Source: Bog-756 sp963769765 (GTDB taxonomy: Bacteria > Actinomycetota > Acidimicrobiia > Acidimicrobiales > RAAP-2). Taken from it: a DNA stretch of 64,000 bases. The notes beneath the pieces are model-generated. The model saw only the letters and a program-made list of their open reading frames with translations. It did no database searches and was not told the DNA's origin. Shown here one piece after another: positions 17,103 through 25,657 of this stretch. Position numbers and translations under genes: made by a program. Position 1 is the stretch's first letter; each line of letters starts with the position of its first letter. The stretch lies in assembly GCA_963769765.1 (NCBI GenBank), contig CAVYNA010000004.1:496001-560000 (forward strand), read 5' to 3'.

Positions 17103-17663
17103 GGTTCGGCCACCTCCTGGTCGGTCCAGCCCCGGGGCTGGACGTCCCCCTCGAAGCCGATCGCCTTCCACGCTGTGCCGTCGCGATTGCCTCCGTACTC
17201 GGGCGCGCCGTACATCCCTTCGCAGGCGTGGTGGAAGAGGAACAACGTGAACTCGGCGGACGCCTCGAGCCGCGCATCCTGGTCGTCGGCGGGTAGGTCG
17301 CAGAATTTCGGTGCCCAGCGCGGCGAGCCCCTCGCGGTAGCGCTGCTGGTAGCCGATGACCGGACCGTTGAACTCCCGCTCGGGACGGCCGGCCGACCCT
17401 TCGATGCGCATCCGCCATGCGAGCTCGTCGAGTGGGGTGAGGGAGTGGAACGCCGCGAACCCGGCCACCCCGCCGTGGCGCCCCGAGGACGGGCCTCCCG
17501 CCCAGATCCTGGGCGGGTCGAAGGAGAATGCGCCGAGCAGTCCGTCGATGTAGTCGGGGACGCCTGCCGCCACCGCTCCGGGGTTGTCTCCGCGCGCGGG
17601 CAGCATCCGGTCGCACGCGGCCGACAGCACCCGGTACTCGTCCTCGGTCAGCCAGATCGGCAT
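17099..17663 (-). CDS. gluconate 2-dehydrogenase subunit 3-like protein, interrupted by a +1 frameshift
   Basis: Small partner of the GMC dehydrogenase, about 187 residues if corrected. The first 119 codons (MPIWLTEDEYRVLSAACDRM...) read in one frame. From the AAA run (TTT at 17306-17308 on the plus strand) the family-like sequence continues in the +1 frame: FCDLPADDQDARL, then FTLFLFHHACEGMYG, then GGNRDGTAWKAIGFEGD, ending at TGA 17101-17099. In the unshifted frame there is no stop, so ribosomes would run straight into the GMC gene, giving a 734-residue chain with a nonsense Arg-rich middle. Most simply a single-base insertion or sequencing error in the A run; a genuine mutation or programmed shift is less likely. 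Confidence 0.8.
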
Positions 17664-17731
17664 CCGGTCACCCTAACAACGGCGCGCGCCGGCGCATCGC
17701 CCACGGGCGGTGATCGCAGGGCGGGTTCTGC

Positions 17732-18985
17732 TCAGGCGGGGGTGTACGCGACGGGCAGTGTGATCGGTGAACGGAACGCCATCCCCCGGATGTGGGGATC
17801 CTCTGCGTCCGGTGCGAGCCGGATGTCGGGAAGCCGATCGAAGAGCGTCTCGAGCGCCACCCGCGTCTCCATCCGGGCAAGGTGCATGCCAAGACACACG
17901 TGGACGCCGAAGCCGAAGCCGAGGCTCTGGCGCGACTCGCGGTAGATGTCGAAGTGGTTCGGGTCCTTGTACTTGCGCTCGTCACGGTTGGCTGCCCCGA
18001 GAAGCAGGCCGACGTCCGCGCCCTCCTCGACCGCGACCCCGGCCAGCTCGGTGTCGCGAGTGGCACGCCGCAGGATCACCGTGACCGGCGGCTCCCAACG
18101 GATGACCTCTTCGAAGGCGATCGGCAGGAGCGACCGGTCGTCCTTGACCGCCTGGAGCTGCTCCGGATTGGTGAGCAGTCCGTAGAGCAGGCTTCCCGAG
18201 GCACGGTACGTCGTCTCGACGCCGGCAGGCAGCAGAAGGCGGAGGAACGAGTAGATCTCCTCGTCGGTGAGCTTGCTCCCGTCGATCTCGACCTGGACGA
18301 GCTCGCTGATGAGGTCGTCCGAGGGCCTCGACCGCCGCTCTGCGAGGACGTCGGCGAAGTAGTCGCGCAACGCGGCCGACGCGGCCATGCCGCGCTCCCA
18401 GTTGGCCGTGACGCTCGTGATCTCGACCGCCCAGCGCTGGAAGATCGGGAAGTCCGCCCGCGGGAGGCCGAGGATCTCGGCGATGACCTGGACGGGGAAG
18501 TGGAAGGTGAGCCGCTGTACGAGGTCGGCCCGTCCGTCCGCTGCGAACCCGTCGATGAGCTCATCGACGACCCGCCGCACGAGTGTGCCCTCCCACTGCT
18601 CGAGCACCTTCGACCGGAAGGTCGGCGCCACCAGTGCGCGGTGGAGCCGGTGGTCCGGTTCGTCCATCTGGAGGATGGTCCGGCCCATGACTTCGCCCAT
18701 GATCCCCTCGTAGACCGTCGAAGAGAAGGTCTCGTTGTCACGGAGCACGGCCACGACCTCGTCGAAGCCGAGGACCGTGACCGGCTGCGGCCGGTTCGGA
18801 TCCGGATCGACGAGCCCGTCACCCAAGTCGATGGGACCGACATGGACCGGGCTCTCACGGAGCAGCTCCGCCATGCGTGGATAGGGGTCCCGGATGTCGC
18901 CGGAGACGGAGTCCGAGAGCTCGAAGGGGTCGAACGGAGTCAGCTCGGGCGCCACCGAGGTCGCGCTCTGTGCGTCGGCAGGCAT
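17732..18985 (-). CDS. cytochrome P450
   Basis: 417-residue soluble bacterial P450. Heme-thiolate motif FGFGVHVCLGMHLAR near the C-terminus, K-helix EEVIRW (E-x-x-R) and I-helix AGVETTYRA are all present; TILQMDEPDHRLHR is the usual C-helix region. It would hydroxylate a hydrophobic substrate with ferredoxin-delivered electrons; no ferredoxin is adjacent. ATG 18985 has AGGAG 8 bp upstream. It is divergent from a TetR gene, with two operator palindromes covering its probable promoter (TATACG on the minus strand at 19034-19029), so it is likely induced when the regulator binds a ligand. Confidence 0.94.
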   Translation of the reverse strand: MPADAQSATSVAPELTPFDPFELSDSVSGDIRDPYPRMAELLRESPVHVGPIDLGDGLVDPDPNRPQPVTVLGFDEVVAVLRDNETFSSTVYEGIMGEVMGRTILQMDEPDHRLHRALVAPTFRSKVLEQWEGTLVRRVVDELIDGFAADGRADLVQRLTFHFPVQVIAEILGLPRADFPIFQRWAVEITSVTANWERGMAASAALRDYFADVLAERRSRPSDDLISELVQVEIDGSKLTDEEIYSFLRLLLPAGVETTYRASGSLLYGLLTNPEQLQAVKDDRSLLPIAFEEVIRWEPPVTVILRRATRDTELAGVAVEEGADVGLLLGAANRDERKYKDPNHFDIYRESRQSLGFGFGVHVCLGMHLARMETRVALETLFDRLPDIRLAPDAEDPHIRGMAFRSPITLPVAYTPA

Positions 18986-19028
18986 GAAGCATCTCCTCTT
19001 GCTGGTGCCGGACGGCCCCGCGGCAAAT

Positions 19029-19070
19029 CGTATATCAAACGTTCGTTTGGGGCCATCGAACGCCCGTTCG
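19029..19070. promoter_or_regulatory. pair of TetR-type operators over the P450 promoter
   Basis: Two perfect inverted repeats of the same design, CAAACG-TT-CGTTTG (19036-19049) and CGAACG-CC-CGTTCG (19057-19070), have centres 21 bp apart, two helical turns. The first abuts a minus-strand -10-like TATACG (19034-19029); the second would cover the -35 zone. They lie between the P450 and TetR starts and are the probable binding sites of that regulator. Confidence 0.75.
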
Positions 19071-19106
19071 GCGGGGCCCGTTCACGCAGGTCCCCGGTGG
19101 TCCACA

Positions 19107-19739
19107 ATGGTGGCCGTGGTTCCCGACGACGAGGCGCCCCTCCCGCGACACGACGGGAACGGGCAGCGCCAGCACATCCTGCGAACCGCGCTCTCCCTCA
19201 TGGCAACCCAAGGTGTCGACGGCACGAGCATGCGCAACCTCGCGTCGGCGACCGGTCTCAACGTCGCGTCGCTCTACCATTACTTCCCCTCCAAGCGCGA
19301 GCTGCTCGTCGCCGTGCTCGAAGAGCGCGGATTCGTCGACGGGCTGACGGCGGCCTCGCAGCCTGCGCTCTCGCGGGACCCCGCCAGGGGCCTCGCCGAC
19401 CTGCTCGAAGACATGCTCGACTCCATGCTCGAAGTCGACGAGTTCATCCGTCTCATGCTCGGCGAGGTCATGCGCGGCGACCAGACCGCCCACGCGGTCG
19501 GCGCCGAGCTCTTCGCAGCGACGCAGGCGTCCTTGGAACGCTGGCTCGAAGAGCACGATCCACCGGTGTGCGCGCGCTCCGAACGGGCCGCCATGGCGAG
19601 GATGCTCCGCACGCTCCTCGTCGGCCTCTTCCTCGAGTACGTGGCCGGCGTCCTCGACGACGGAAAGGACGCGGCCGCAGTCTTCCGCGCTCGGGCCGAC
19701 GAGGCCGCCGCACTGCTCGACCGTCGCGGTCCTGCGTGA
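19107..19739 (+). CDS. TetR/AcrR-family transcriptional regulator
   Basis: 210-residue one-component repressor. The N-terminal helix-turn-helix is TSMRNLASATGLNVASLYHYFPSKREL (about residues 33-59, quoted in parts: SMRNLASATGLN, ASLYHYFPSKREL). The C-terminal helical domain is divergent and would bind a ligand, probably an acyl-CoA or the P450 substrate. ATG 19107 was chosen because the upstream frame is shadow sequence across the operators. Divergent from the P450 gene. Likely represses the P450 and itself through the two palindromes at 19036-19070. Confidence 0.92.
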   Translation: MVAVVPDDEAPLPRHDGNGQRQHILRTALSLMATQGVDGTSMRNLASATGLNVASLYHYFPSKRELLVAVLEERGFVDGLTAASQPALSRDPARGLADLLEDMLDSMLEVDEFIRLMLGEVMRGDQTAHAVGAELFAATQASLERWLEEHDPPVCARSERAAMARMLRTLLVGLFLEYVAGVLDDGKDAAAVFRARADEAAALLDRRGPA

Positions 19740-19896
19740 TCGCGTCGACAGCTTTGTCCACCGCCGGACACCACCCGTCTGGACGCCGCCCTTCACCGAG
19801 ACGACGCTCGGCGTCGACGCCGAGATCGAGGCGCTCGATCGCGGCGCGCTCCCCCGTGCCGGGTACAAGGCGACCCGGGTGGTCGACCCGGCCTGA
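19738..19896 (+). pseudogene. start-less coding-like fragment after the TetR gene
   Basis: A 53-codon open stretch with strongly GC-biased third positions reads DRVDSFVHRRTPPVWTPPF then ETTLGVDAEIEAL and ends PRAGYKATRVVDPA before TGA 19894-19896. It overlaps the TetR stop in another frame and has no ATG/GTG start of its own. Its codon bias looks coding, so it may be the tail of a lost gene or a frameshifted C-terminal extension. I do not recognise the family. Confidence 0.3.
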
Positions 19897-19904
19897 GCCG
19901 CGTC

Positions 19905-20981
19905 CTACCGGTCGACGAGCATCCCTGCGATCCGGTGCCACTGCGGGCCGCTCCCACCGAAGAGCACCCCGTTCTGCTTCGCCCGTTTGAAGAGGAAGTG
20001 CGCATCGTTCGCCCAGGTGAAGCCCACGCCGCCGTGGATCTGGATGTCGTCACCGGTGACTTTGACCGCGGCGTCCGCCGCGTACGCGGCTGCCATGGCG
20101 GCGGCGCGGGTCCGGTCGGGCGCATCGGTGTCCGCTGCCCATGCCGCGTAGTGCACGCCTGCACGAGCCATCTCGAGCGCGTGGTACATGTCGACGATCC
20201 GGTGCTTGACCGCCTGGAAGGAGGCGATCGGCCGGTCGAAGACGATCCGCACCTTCGAGTACTCGACCGCGAGCTCGAGCGCGCGGTCTGAGACACCGAT
20301 GAGCTCGGCGGCGAGGCCGACCGCGATCTCGTCGAGCACGCCCCGCCAGAGCTCCGAATGGTCGCCCGTCGGACCGATCGGGAGCGCGGGCTGGGCGTCG
20401 AGCACGAGGCGCGCGAGCTTCCGGGTCGGATCGAGCGAGGGCACCGGCTCGGCCGTCGGGTTGCGGAGCAGGAACGAGCGGACACCTTCTTCGACCAGCG
20501 CCGCCACGATCACCCAGTCGGCGGTGTGGCCGTCGACGACGATCGGCTTGACCCCGTGGAGCACCCAGCTCGAGCCCCTCCGGATCGCACGGGTCCGAAC
20601 GGTGCCGAGCGGCTCGCCGTGACCTTGTTCGTGCACGGCGATCGTCCCCCGCTCGGCACCCGACGCGAGCCCGGCGAGCAGATCGTCCGCCGCGAGCGCC
20701 CGCGCCGCAAGGGTCGCCATCACCGAGGAGGAGAAGAACGGTCCGGGCAGCGGGACCCGGCCCATCTGCTCGAGCACGATGCTCATCTCGAGGAGCCCGG
20801 CGCCTTCGCCCGGGACGAGCATCCCCGGCCATCCGAGCGAGACCAACCGGTCCCAGAGCTCGGGTGAGCGGCCGACGGGGTCGTCGGCGAGTGGACGCAA
20901 CGAGGTCTCACGTTCGGCGTCCATCGCCCGCCGGGCGACCTCTTGGAGCGCCAATTGCTCCGCATCGAACGTGAAATCCAC
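19905..20981 (-). CDS. acyl-CoA dehydrogenase, short partner subunit (FadE type)
   Basis: 358 residues. An N-terminal helical domain (VDFTFDAEQLALQEVARRAM), a middle beta domain with VLHGVKPIVVDGHTADWV and a C-terminal helical domain with YSKVRIVFDRPIASFQAVKH and IQIHGGVGFTWANDAH are all recognisable. It is shorter than usual (about 380-400) and diverged in the middle domain. In actinobacteria such short FadEs pair with a second FadE to form an alpha2beta2 enzyme for steroid or cyclic acyl-CoAs. The divergent gene at 21074 is the natural partner. GTG 20981 was chosen at the conserved first helix; the frame extends further upstream without similarity. Confidence 0.88.
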   Translation of the reverse strand: MDFTFDAEQLALQEVARRAMDAERETSLRPLADDPVGRSPELWDRLVSLGWPGMLVPGEGAGLLEMSIVLEQMGRVPLPGPFFSSSVMATLAARALAADDLLAGLASGAERGTIAVHEQGHGEPLGTVRTRAIRRGSSWVLHGVKPIVVDGHTADWVIVAALVEEGVRSFLLRNPTAEPVPSLDPTRKLARLVLDAQPALPIGPTGDHSELWRGVLDEIAVGLAAELIGVSDRALELAVEYSKVRIVFDRPIASFQAVKHRIVDMYHALEMARAGVHYAAWAADTDAPDRTRAAAMAAAYAADAAVKVTGDDIQIHGGVGFTWANDAHFLFKRAKQNGVLFGGSGPQWHRIAGMLVDR

Positions 20982-21073
20982 TCCGCACCCCCTGGGCGTC
21001 GACCGGTCGGCGTCAGTGTAGGCCCGGCGCGTCCTCGCCAATGACGAGCGGGCTGCGGCTAACCTCCCCAGCC

Positions 21074-22285
21074 GTGGACTTCGCACTTGCGCCGGAGGAC
21101 GAGGCATTCCGTGGCGAGCTGCGCGCGTGGCTCGACGAATTCCTCCCACCGTTCCTCGCGAGCGAGGAGCTGGGCGACGACTCCTCGCTGTCGGGTGAGA
21201 AGTCCCAACAGCGGCGCGCCGCGTGGCAGCGATTGCTCAACCAGGGACGGTGGGCGGCCGTGCACTGGCCCGAGGAGTACGGAGGCCGGGCAGCGACCGC
21301 GATGCAGCGGATCATCTACTCCGAGGTGATGGCCGAGTACCGGACACCGGGCATGTTCAACGCCAACGGCGTCTGGCAGATCGGGCCGATGATCATCGCG
21401 TGGGGGACCGAGGAGCAAAAGGCGCGGTGGCTCCCGTGCATCCTGGAGGCGACCGAGCATTGGTGCCAGGGCTTCTCCGAGCCCGATGCCGGCAATGACC
21501 TCGCCAACCTGCGGACGACCGCGATCCTCGACGGCGACCACTACGTGGTCAACGGTCAGAAGATCTGGATCTCGACCGCGCACCTCGCGAAGTGGGGACT
21601 GTTCCTCCTCCGCACGGACCCGACCGCCATCGAGCGGGGAAAGAAACACGAAGGCATCACGGCCTTCATCGTCGACCTCGAGACTCCAGGGATCGAGCGC
21701 CGTCCGATCCGCGACATGTCCGGCGAGGAGATGTTCAACGAGGTCTTCTTCACCGACGCCCGGATCCCAGTCGATTCGCGCCTCGGCGGCGAGGGCGAGG
21801 GTTGGATGGTCGCGATGGGGACCCTCGGTCACGAGCGAGTGGGCATCGCCGGACAGATCTCGATCCTCGCGGCGGACCTGCGCGCCATGGTGACGGCCGC
21901 CCGGTCGGTCAATCCCGCTGCGCTCGACGATCCCGCACTCCGCGACCGCATCGCCCACGCGGCAACGGAGATCGAGCTCGCCCGGCTGCTGTCGCTGCGC
22001 GCGCTCAGCAAGATCATCAAGGGTGAGAAGAACTGGCCCGAGGTCCCCTTCGCCAAGCTGCAGTGGTCACAGCTTGCCCAGACCCTGGCCGAGCTCGCCG
22101 TCGACCTCCTCGGTCCGGCCGGGCTCCTCGGGCGCGGTGGCCCGGACTCGGTCGATCGCGGCAAGTGGACCCGGCTCTACTCCTTCCAGCGGTACAGCAC
22201 GATCGGCGGCGGCTCGACCGAGGTGCAGAAGAACATCATCGCCGACCGGGCGATCGCACTGCCCGGTATGGCCCGCCTCTCCTGA
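21074..22285 (+). CDS. acyl-CoA dehydrogenase, large partner subunit (FadE type)
   Basis: 403 residues. Typical order: helical N-domain (FALAPEDEAFRGELRAWLDE), HWPEEYGG, flavin-domain WCQGFSEPDAGNDLANL and VNGQKIWISTAH, and C-terminal YSTIGGGSTEVQKNIIADR, the loop beside the flavin. It would introduce the alpha-beta double bond in an acyl-CoA and pass electrons to ETF. GTG 21074 gives the canonical start; upstream codons lack similarity. Its start faces that of the short FadE at 20981 with 92 bp between. Followed after 1 bp by a thiolase-like gene, so one operon. Confidence 0.92.
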   Translation: MDFALAPEDEAFRGELRAWLDEFLPPFLASEELGDDSSLSGEKSQQRRAAWQRLLNQGRWAAVHWPEEYGGRAATAMQRIIYSEVMAEYRTPGMFNANGVWQIGPMIIAWGTEEQKARWLPCILEATEHWCQGFSEPDAGNDLANLRTTAILDGDHYVVNGQKIWISTAHLAKWGLFLLRTDPTAIERGKKHEGITAFIVDLETPGIERRPIRDMSGEEMFNEVFFTDARIPVDSRLGGEGEGWMVAMGTLGHERVGIAGQISILAADLRAMVTAARSVNPAALDDPALRDRIAHAATEIELARLLSLRALSKIIKGEKNWPEVPFAKLQWSQLAQTLAELAVDLLGPAGLLGRGGPDSVDRGKWTRLYSFQRYSTIGGGSTEVQKNIIADRAIALPGMARLS

Positions 22286-22286
22286 C

Positions 22287-23708
22287 GTGCCCGTCGACGA
22301 CCGGGCGCCCTGCATCATCGGCGTCGCGCGCCAGACCTGGCGCGACCGGTCGGCACCCGAACCGCTCGCGATGTGGGAGACGGTCGCCCGCGCCGCTTTC
22401 GAGGATGCGGGCAACGCCGCCGCGCTCGGTCGCCTCGGGAGCATCCGCATCGTCTACTGCCAGTCGTGGGAGTACGACGACCCGTGCCGGCGTCTGGCCG
22501 ACCGCCTCGGCGCCGATCCGCCCGACCGCCGCTACTCGGGCCTCGGTGGCTCGGTGCCCAATCGACTCGTCGCTGACGCGGCCGAAGCCATGGGACGCGG
22601 CGAGCTCGACCTCGCACTCGTCGTCGGCGGGGAGGCCCTCGCCACCCGCCGCCAGGTCACAGCGCCCGACTGGTCCCACCCGCCCGCCGAGGCGAGCCCC
22701 TTCCCCATCAGCCTCGTCCGCGAGGAGGCCGCCAACGGGATCTACCAGGCGTACCTCACCTTCGCCCTGCTCGACACCGCGCGGCGCGCCCACCTCGGGT
22801 TCACGGTCGAGGAGCACCGCAGTTGGCTCGGCAGATTGCTCGCACCGCTCACCGCGGTCGCGGCGCGCGACCCCGAGCACGCCTGGTTCCCCGTCGCCCG
22901 CGACGCGGCCGAGATCGCGACCGTCTCCGCGTCGAACCGTATGGTGGCTACGCCCTACACCAAGCTCATGACCGCGATCATGGATGTCGACATGGCTGCC
23001 GCAGTGCTGCTCGCGACCGAGGCGTGCGCGGACGACCTCGGCGTCCCCGCAGATCGCCGCGTCTACCTCCGGGGCTCCGGGTCTGCAGCCGAACCGGCCC
23101 CGATGGCCGCGCGCCCGGAGCTGTGGCGCTCGCCCGCCCTCGCCGCCGCCGCCGGCTCGGCCCTCGGCGGGATGCCCGGTGACGAGGTCGCCCACCTCGA
23201 TCTCTACTCGTGCTTCGCGAGCTCCCTCGCGTTCGCCTCCGACGCGCTGGGCCTCGGCGACCGCCGGGACCTGACGGTCACCGGGGGACTCCCCTATCAC
23301 GGCGGTCCCGGCTCCGACTACGGGACCCATGCGCTCGCGGCGATGACGAAGGTCCTCCGTGCCGACCCCGGGTCGACCGGGCTCGTGACCGGGGTCGGGA
23401 TGCACATGCAGAGCCACTCCGCGACGCGTTGGTCGACCACCCCGGGTGACCTGGCGCCGCTCGCACCAGCGCCCACACTGCCCTCGGTCGCGGTCAGGTC
23501 CGATGCCGAGGGCCCCGCCACCGTCGCGACGTTCTCGACCGCGTATTCGCGGGAGGGTCCGGAAGCCACCTCCCTCATCTGCGACCTGCCCGACGGCTCG
23601 CGCTGCTACGCGCGACTCGACGAGCCCGTTCCCGACGGGGAAGACCTCGAGGGGGCGTCGGTGCAGCTCGCCCCGGGCAAACGGGGCTCGACCCTCGCAC
23701 GACGGTGA
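22287..23708 (+). CDS. thiolase-like protein (acetyl-CoA acetyltransferase superfamily, atypical active site)
   Basis: 473 residues; begins with CIIGVARQTWRD and contains the thiolase-fold segment GELDLALVVGGEALATRRQ, then DLYSCFASSLAFASDALGL and TGGLPYHGGPGSDYGTHALAAM, matching an exo-type acetyltransferase group. The usual nucleophilic-Cys position reads GLGGSVPNRLVADA, with no Cys, so it may not be a normal thiolase. A C-terminal OB-like extension (about residues 400-473) resembles the added domain of this subfamily. GTG 22287 lies 1 bp after the FadE stop. Probably acts on the same acyl-CoA; activity unproven. Confidence 0.82.
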   Translation: MPVDDRAPCIIGVARQTWRDRSAPEPLAMWETVARAAFEDAGNAAALGRLGSIRIVYCQSWEYDDPCRRLADRLGADPPDRRYSGLGGSVPNRLVADAAEAMGRGELDLALVVGGEALATRRQVTAPDWSHPPAEASPFPISLVREEAANGIYQAYLTFALLDTARRAHLGFTVEEHRSWLGRLLAPLTAVAARDPEHAWFPVARDAAEIATVSASNRMVATPYTKLMTAIMDVDMAAAVLLATEACADDLGVPADRRVYLRGSGSAAEPAPMAARPELWRSPALAAAAGSALGGMPGDEVAHLDLYSCFASSLAFASDALGLGDRRDLTVTGGLPYHGGPGSDYGTHALAAMTKVLRADPGSTGLVTGVGMHMQSHSATRWSTTPGDLAPLAPAPTLPSVAVRSDAEGPATVATFSTAYSREGPEATSLICDLPDGSRCYARLDEPVPDGEDLEGASVQLAPGKRGSTLARR

Positions 23709-23797
23709 GCGCCCGTACCGACGAACTCGTGATCACCAGCCACCGAACGCCACCGGTCGCCCGCCGGTAGCCCAGACCACCGAGCGGAGGACTGCCG

Positions 23798-24607
23798 ATG
23801 CCCGTCCACTACGAGCCCGGTGACGATCACATCGTCACCATCACCATCGACCGGCCAGAGGCCCGCAATGCGATGGACATGGAGCACTTCGCGCAGCTCC
23901 GCGTCGCGTGGGAGCGGTTCGACGAGGAGGAAGACGCGTGGGTCGCGGTCATCACCGGGGTCGGCGACGACTTCTGCGTGGGCGCGGACCTGAAGACCTA
24001 CATCCCAGAGATCACCAAACTGGCCGCTCAGATGAAGGACGGGATCGCAACCGAGGTCAGCGGCTACCGCCTCGACGACGGGGTGAAGGCCGTGCTCCGC
24101 AACGTGAAGATCTACAAACCGATCGTGGCAGCGGTGAACGGCACCTGCGTCGCCGGCGGCATGGAGATGCTCGGCGGATGCGACCTTCGGGTCGCCGCCG
24201 ACACCGCTACCTTCGGGGTGCTCGAGCCCAAGCGGGGACTCTTCGCCGGTGGAGGAACGACGGTGCGCCTGCCGCGCCAGGTCCCCTTCCCTGCGGCCAT
24301 GGAGTTCCTGCTCTGCGCGGACCGCATCTCCGCCGAGCGGGCGTACACCATGGGGCTCGTCAACGAAGTCTGCCATCCCTCCAAGCTCATGGAGCGGGCC
24401 CGCGACTACGCCTTGCGCATCACTGCAAACGGACCGCTCGCAGTGCGCAAGACCAAGGAGTCCGTGCTGCGCGGACTGGCGGTCGACATGAAAGAGGCGT
24501 ACCGCATCGAGTCGACCATCTCACAGGAGGTCTTCGCGAGTGAGGATGCGGTCGAGGGGCCGAAAGCATTCGCGGAGAAGCGGACGCCCCAGTGGAAGGG
24601 ACGCTGA
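23798..24607 (+). CDS. enoyl-CoA hydratase/isomerase (crotonase family)
   Basis: 269 residues. Oxyanion-hole segments are DDFCVGADLK (about residues 58-67) and CVAGGMEMLGGCDLR (about 116-130), followed by VLEPKRGLFAGGG and LPRQVPFPAAMEFLLCADRI. It would hydrate a 2-enoyl-CoA or act as isomerase or hydrolase of the superfamily. GGAGG lies 8 bp before ATG 23798. It follows the FadE/thiolase-like operon by 89 bp on the same strand and probably supplies the hydration step. Convergent with GH114. Confidence 0.92.
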   Translation: MPVHYEPGDDHIVTITIDRPEARNAMDMEHFAQLRVAWERFDEEEDAWVAVITGVGDDFCVGADLKTYIPEITKLAAQMKDGIATEVSGYRLDDGVKAVLRNVKIYKPIVAAVNGTCVAGGMEMLGGCDLRVAADTATFGVLEPKRGLFAGGGTTVRLPRQVPFPAAMEFLLCADRISAERAYTMGLVNEVCHPSKLMERARDYALRITANGPLAVRKTKESVLRGLAVDMKEAYRIESTISQEVFASEDAVEGPKAFAEKRTPQWKGR

Positions 24608-24619
24608 TCGTCTCCCCCG

Positions 24620-25573
24620 CTACCGGCAGGGCTTCCGCACGCCGGTCAGCGCCAGGTTGAACCTCGTGCCGTTGAACCCGAGCGCAGCGTCGTTGGCGCA
24701 GAATTTCGCAGTGGTCAGGTGGTACTCGGCGTTGAAGACCGCCTTGTTCCCGACATAGGACGTGAGGAGCCCGCAGCTCGCGTACTGGTTGCACTGCTCT
24801 GTGAGGACCGCGTCGGCAAGCGGCTCCATATCGGCTGCGTAGGAGTCGCCGGTGTCGTCGGGGTTCTTGATCCACCAGCCGAGGCCGAGACCGTGCATGT
24901 AGGTTGCCAGCGTCGTCATGAACGACTCTTCGATCGGCTTGGTCAGGGGAAATCCGCTTGCTGACCCGTACTCCTCGTCGATGTCCGTCTCGACGGCATC
25001 GAAACCCTTCGCCGCGCACTGCTGGGAGATCATCGACTCGATGATCGAGACGGTCGCCGCCGACCGGATGTCGAGGTAGTACTCGGGATAGCCGGACACC
25101 TTCTGGCCGAAGACACCGGCCGCCTTGAGTTGGTCGTAGTAGGTGGTCGCGATCCCCTCGTCGGCGGCTGTGTAGTAGTTCCCGGCCGCGCCGACTTCGA
25201 CATAGCAGACGACGTGCTTGCCGAGACCGTGGAGTGCGACGATGGTCGAGGCCGGGTTGATGATGCCGTCGATGTCGTAGATGGCCGGCGCCGGCGCCGG
25301 CTGGCCGTTCGGAAGTCTGTCATTCGTCCCCATGTCGGTGGCCTTCGTCAGGCGGAGCGGGTGGCTGAGCTCCCACTGCCACGGCTGGCTTCCGAGCGGG
25401 GGCACCCACCACCCGGCCGCGCCGGCCGGAGCGGCCGGCGCCACATGCGTTTCGACCACCACACCGGTCACGACAACCAGAAAGGTGACCGCGAGGACGA
25501 GCACCCGGGCTCCGACGGTCCTTCCCGGTCCGCCGATCCGATGCGCACGCCGATGTCGTCCCATCGCCGACAT
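24620..25573 (-). CDS. secreted GH114-type glycosidase (endo-alpha-1,4-polygalactosaminidase-like)
   Basis: 317 residues with a basic N-terminus and a hydrophobic signal/anchor (about residues 19-45), then a TIM-barrel of the GH114 type: WWVPPLGSQPWQWEL, YDIDG, HVVCYVEVGAAGNYY, YYLDIRS and DAVETDIDEEYG, which holds the likely catalytic acids. Family members cleave galactosaminogalactan or related amino-sugar polymers; they are exported. The start is ATG 25573 (ATG 25564 possible); the open frame extends far upstream antisense to GH1 and is not genuine. Divergent from GH1 with 84 bp between. Confidence 0.88.
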   Translation of the reverse strand: MSAMGRHRRAHRIGGPGRTVGARVLVLAVTFLVVVTGVVVETHVAPAAPAGAAGWWVPPLGSQPWQWELSHPLRLTKATDMGTNDRLPNGQPAPAPAIYDIDGIINPASTIVALHGLGKHVVCYVEVGAAGNYYTAADEGIATTYYDQLKAAGVFGQKVSGYPEYYLDIRSAATVSIIESMISQQCAAKGFDAVETDIDEEYGSASGFPLTKPIEESFMTTLATYMHGLGLGWWIKNPDDTGDSYAADMEPLADAVLTEQCNQYASCGLLTSYVGNKAVFNAEYHLTTAKFCANDAALGFNGTRFNLALTGVRKPCR

Positions 25574-25657
25574 CGTAGAAGGGCACCGCACCGAACGCCG
25601 GGTCCGGTGGTCGTCGGGCACGGCGTGCGGCGGACCCACTCGATACGGTGAGCACCC

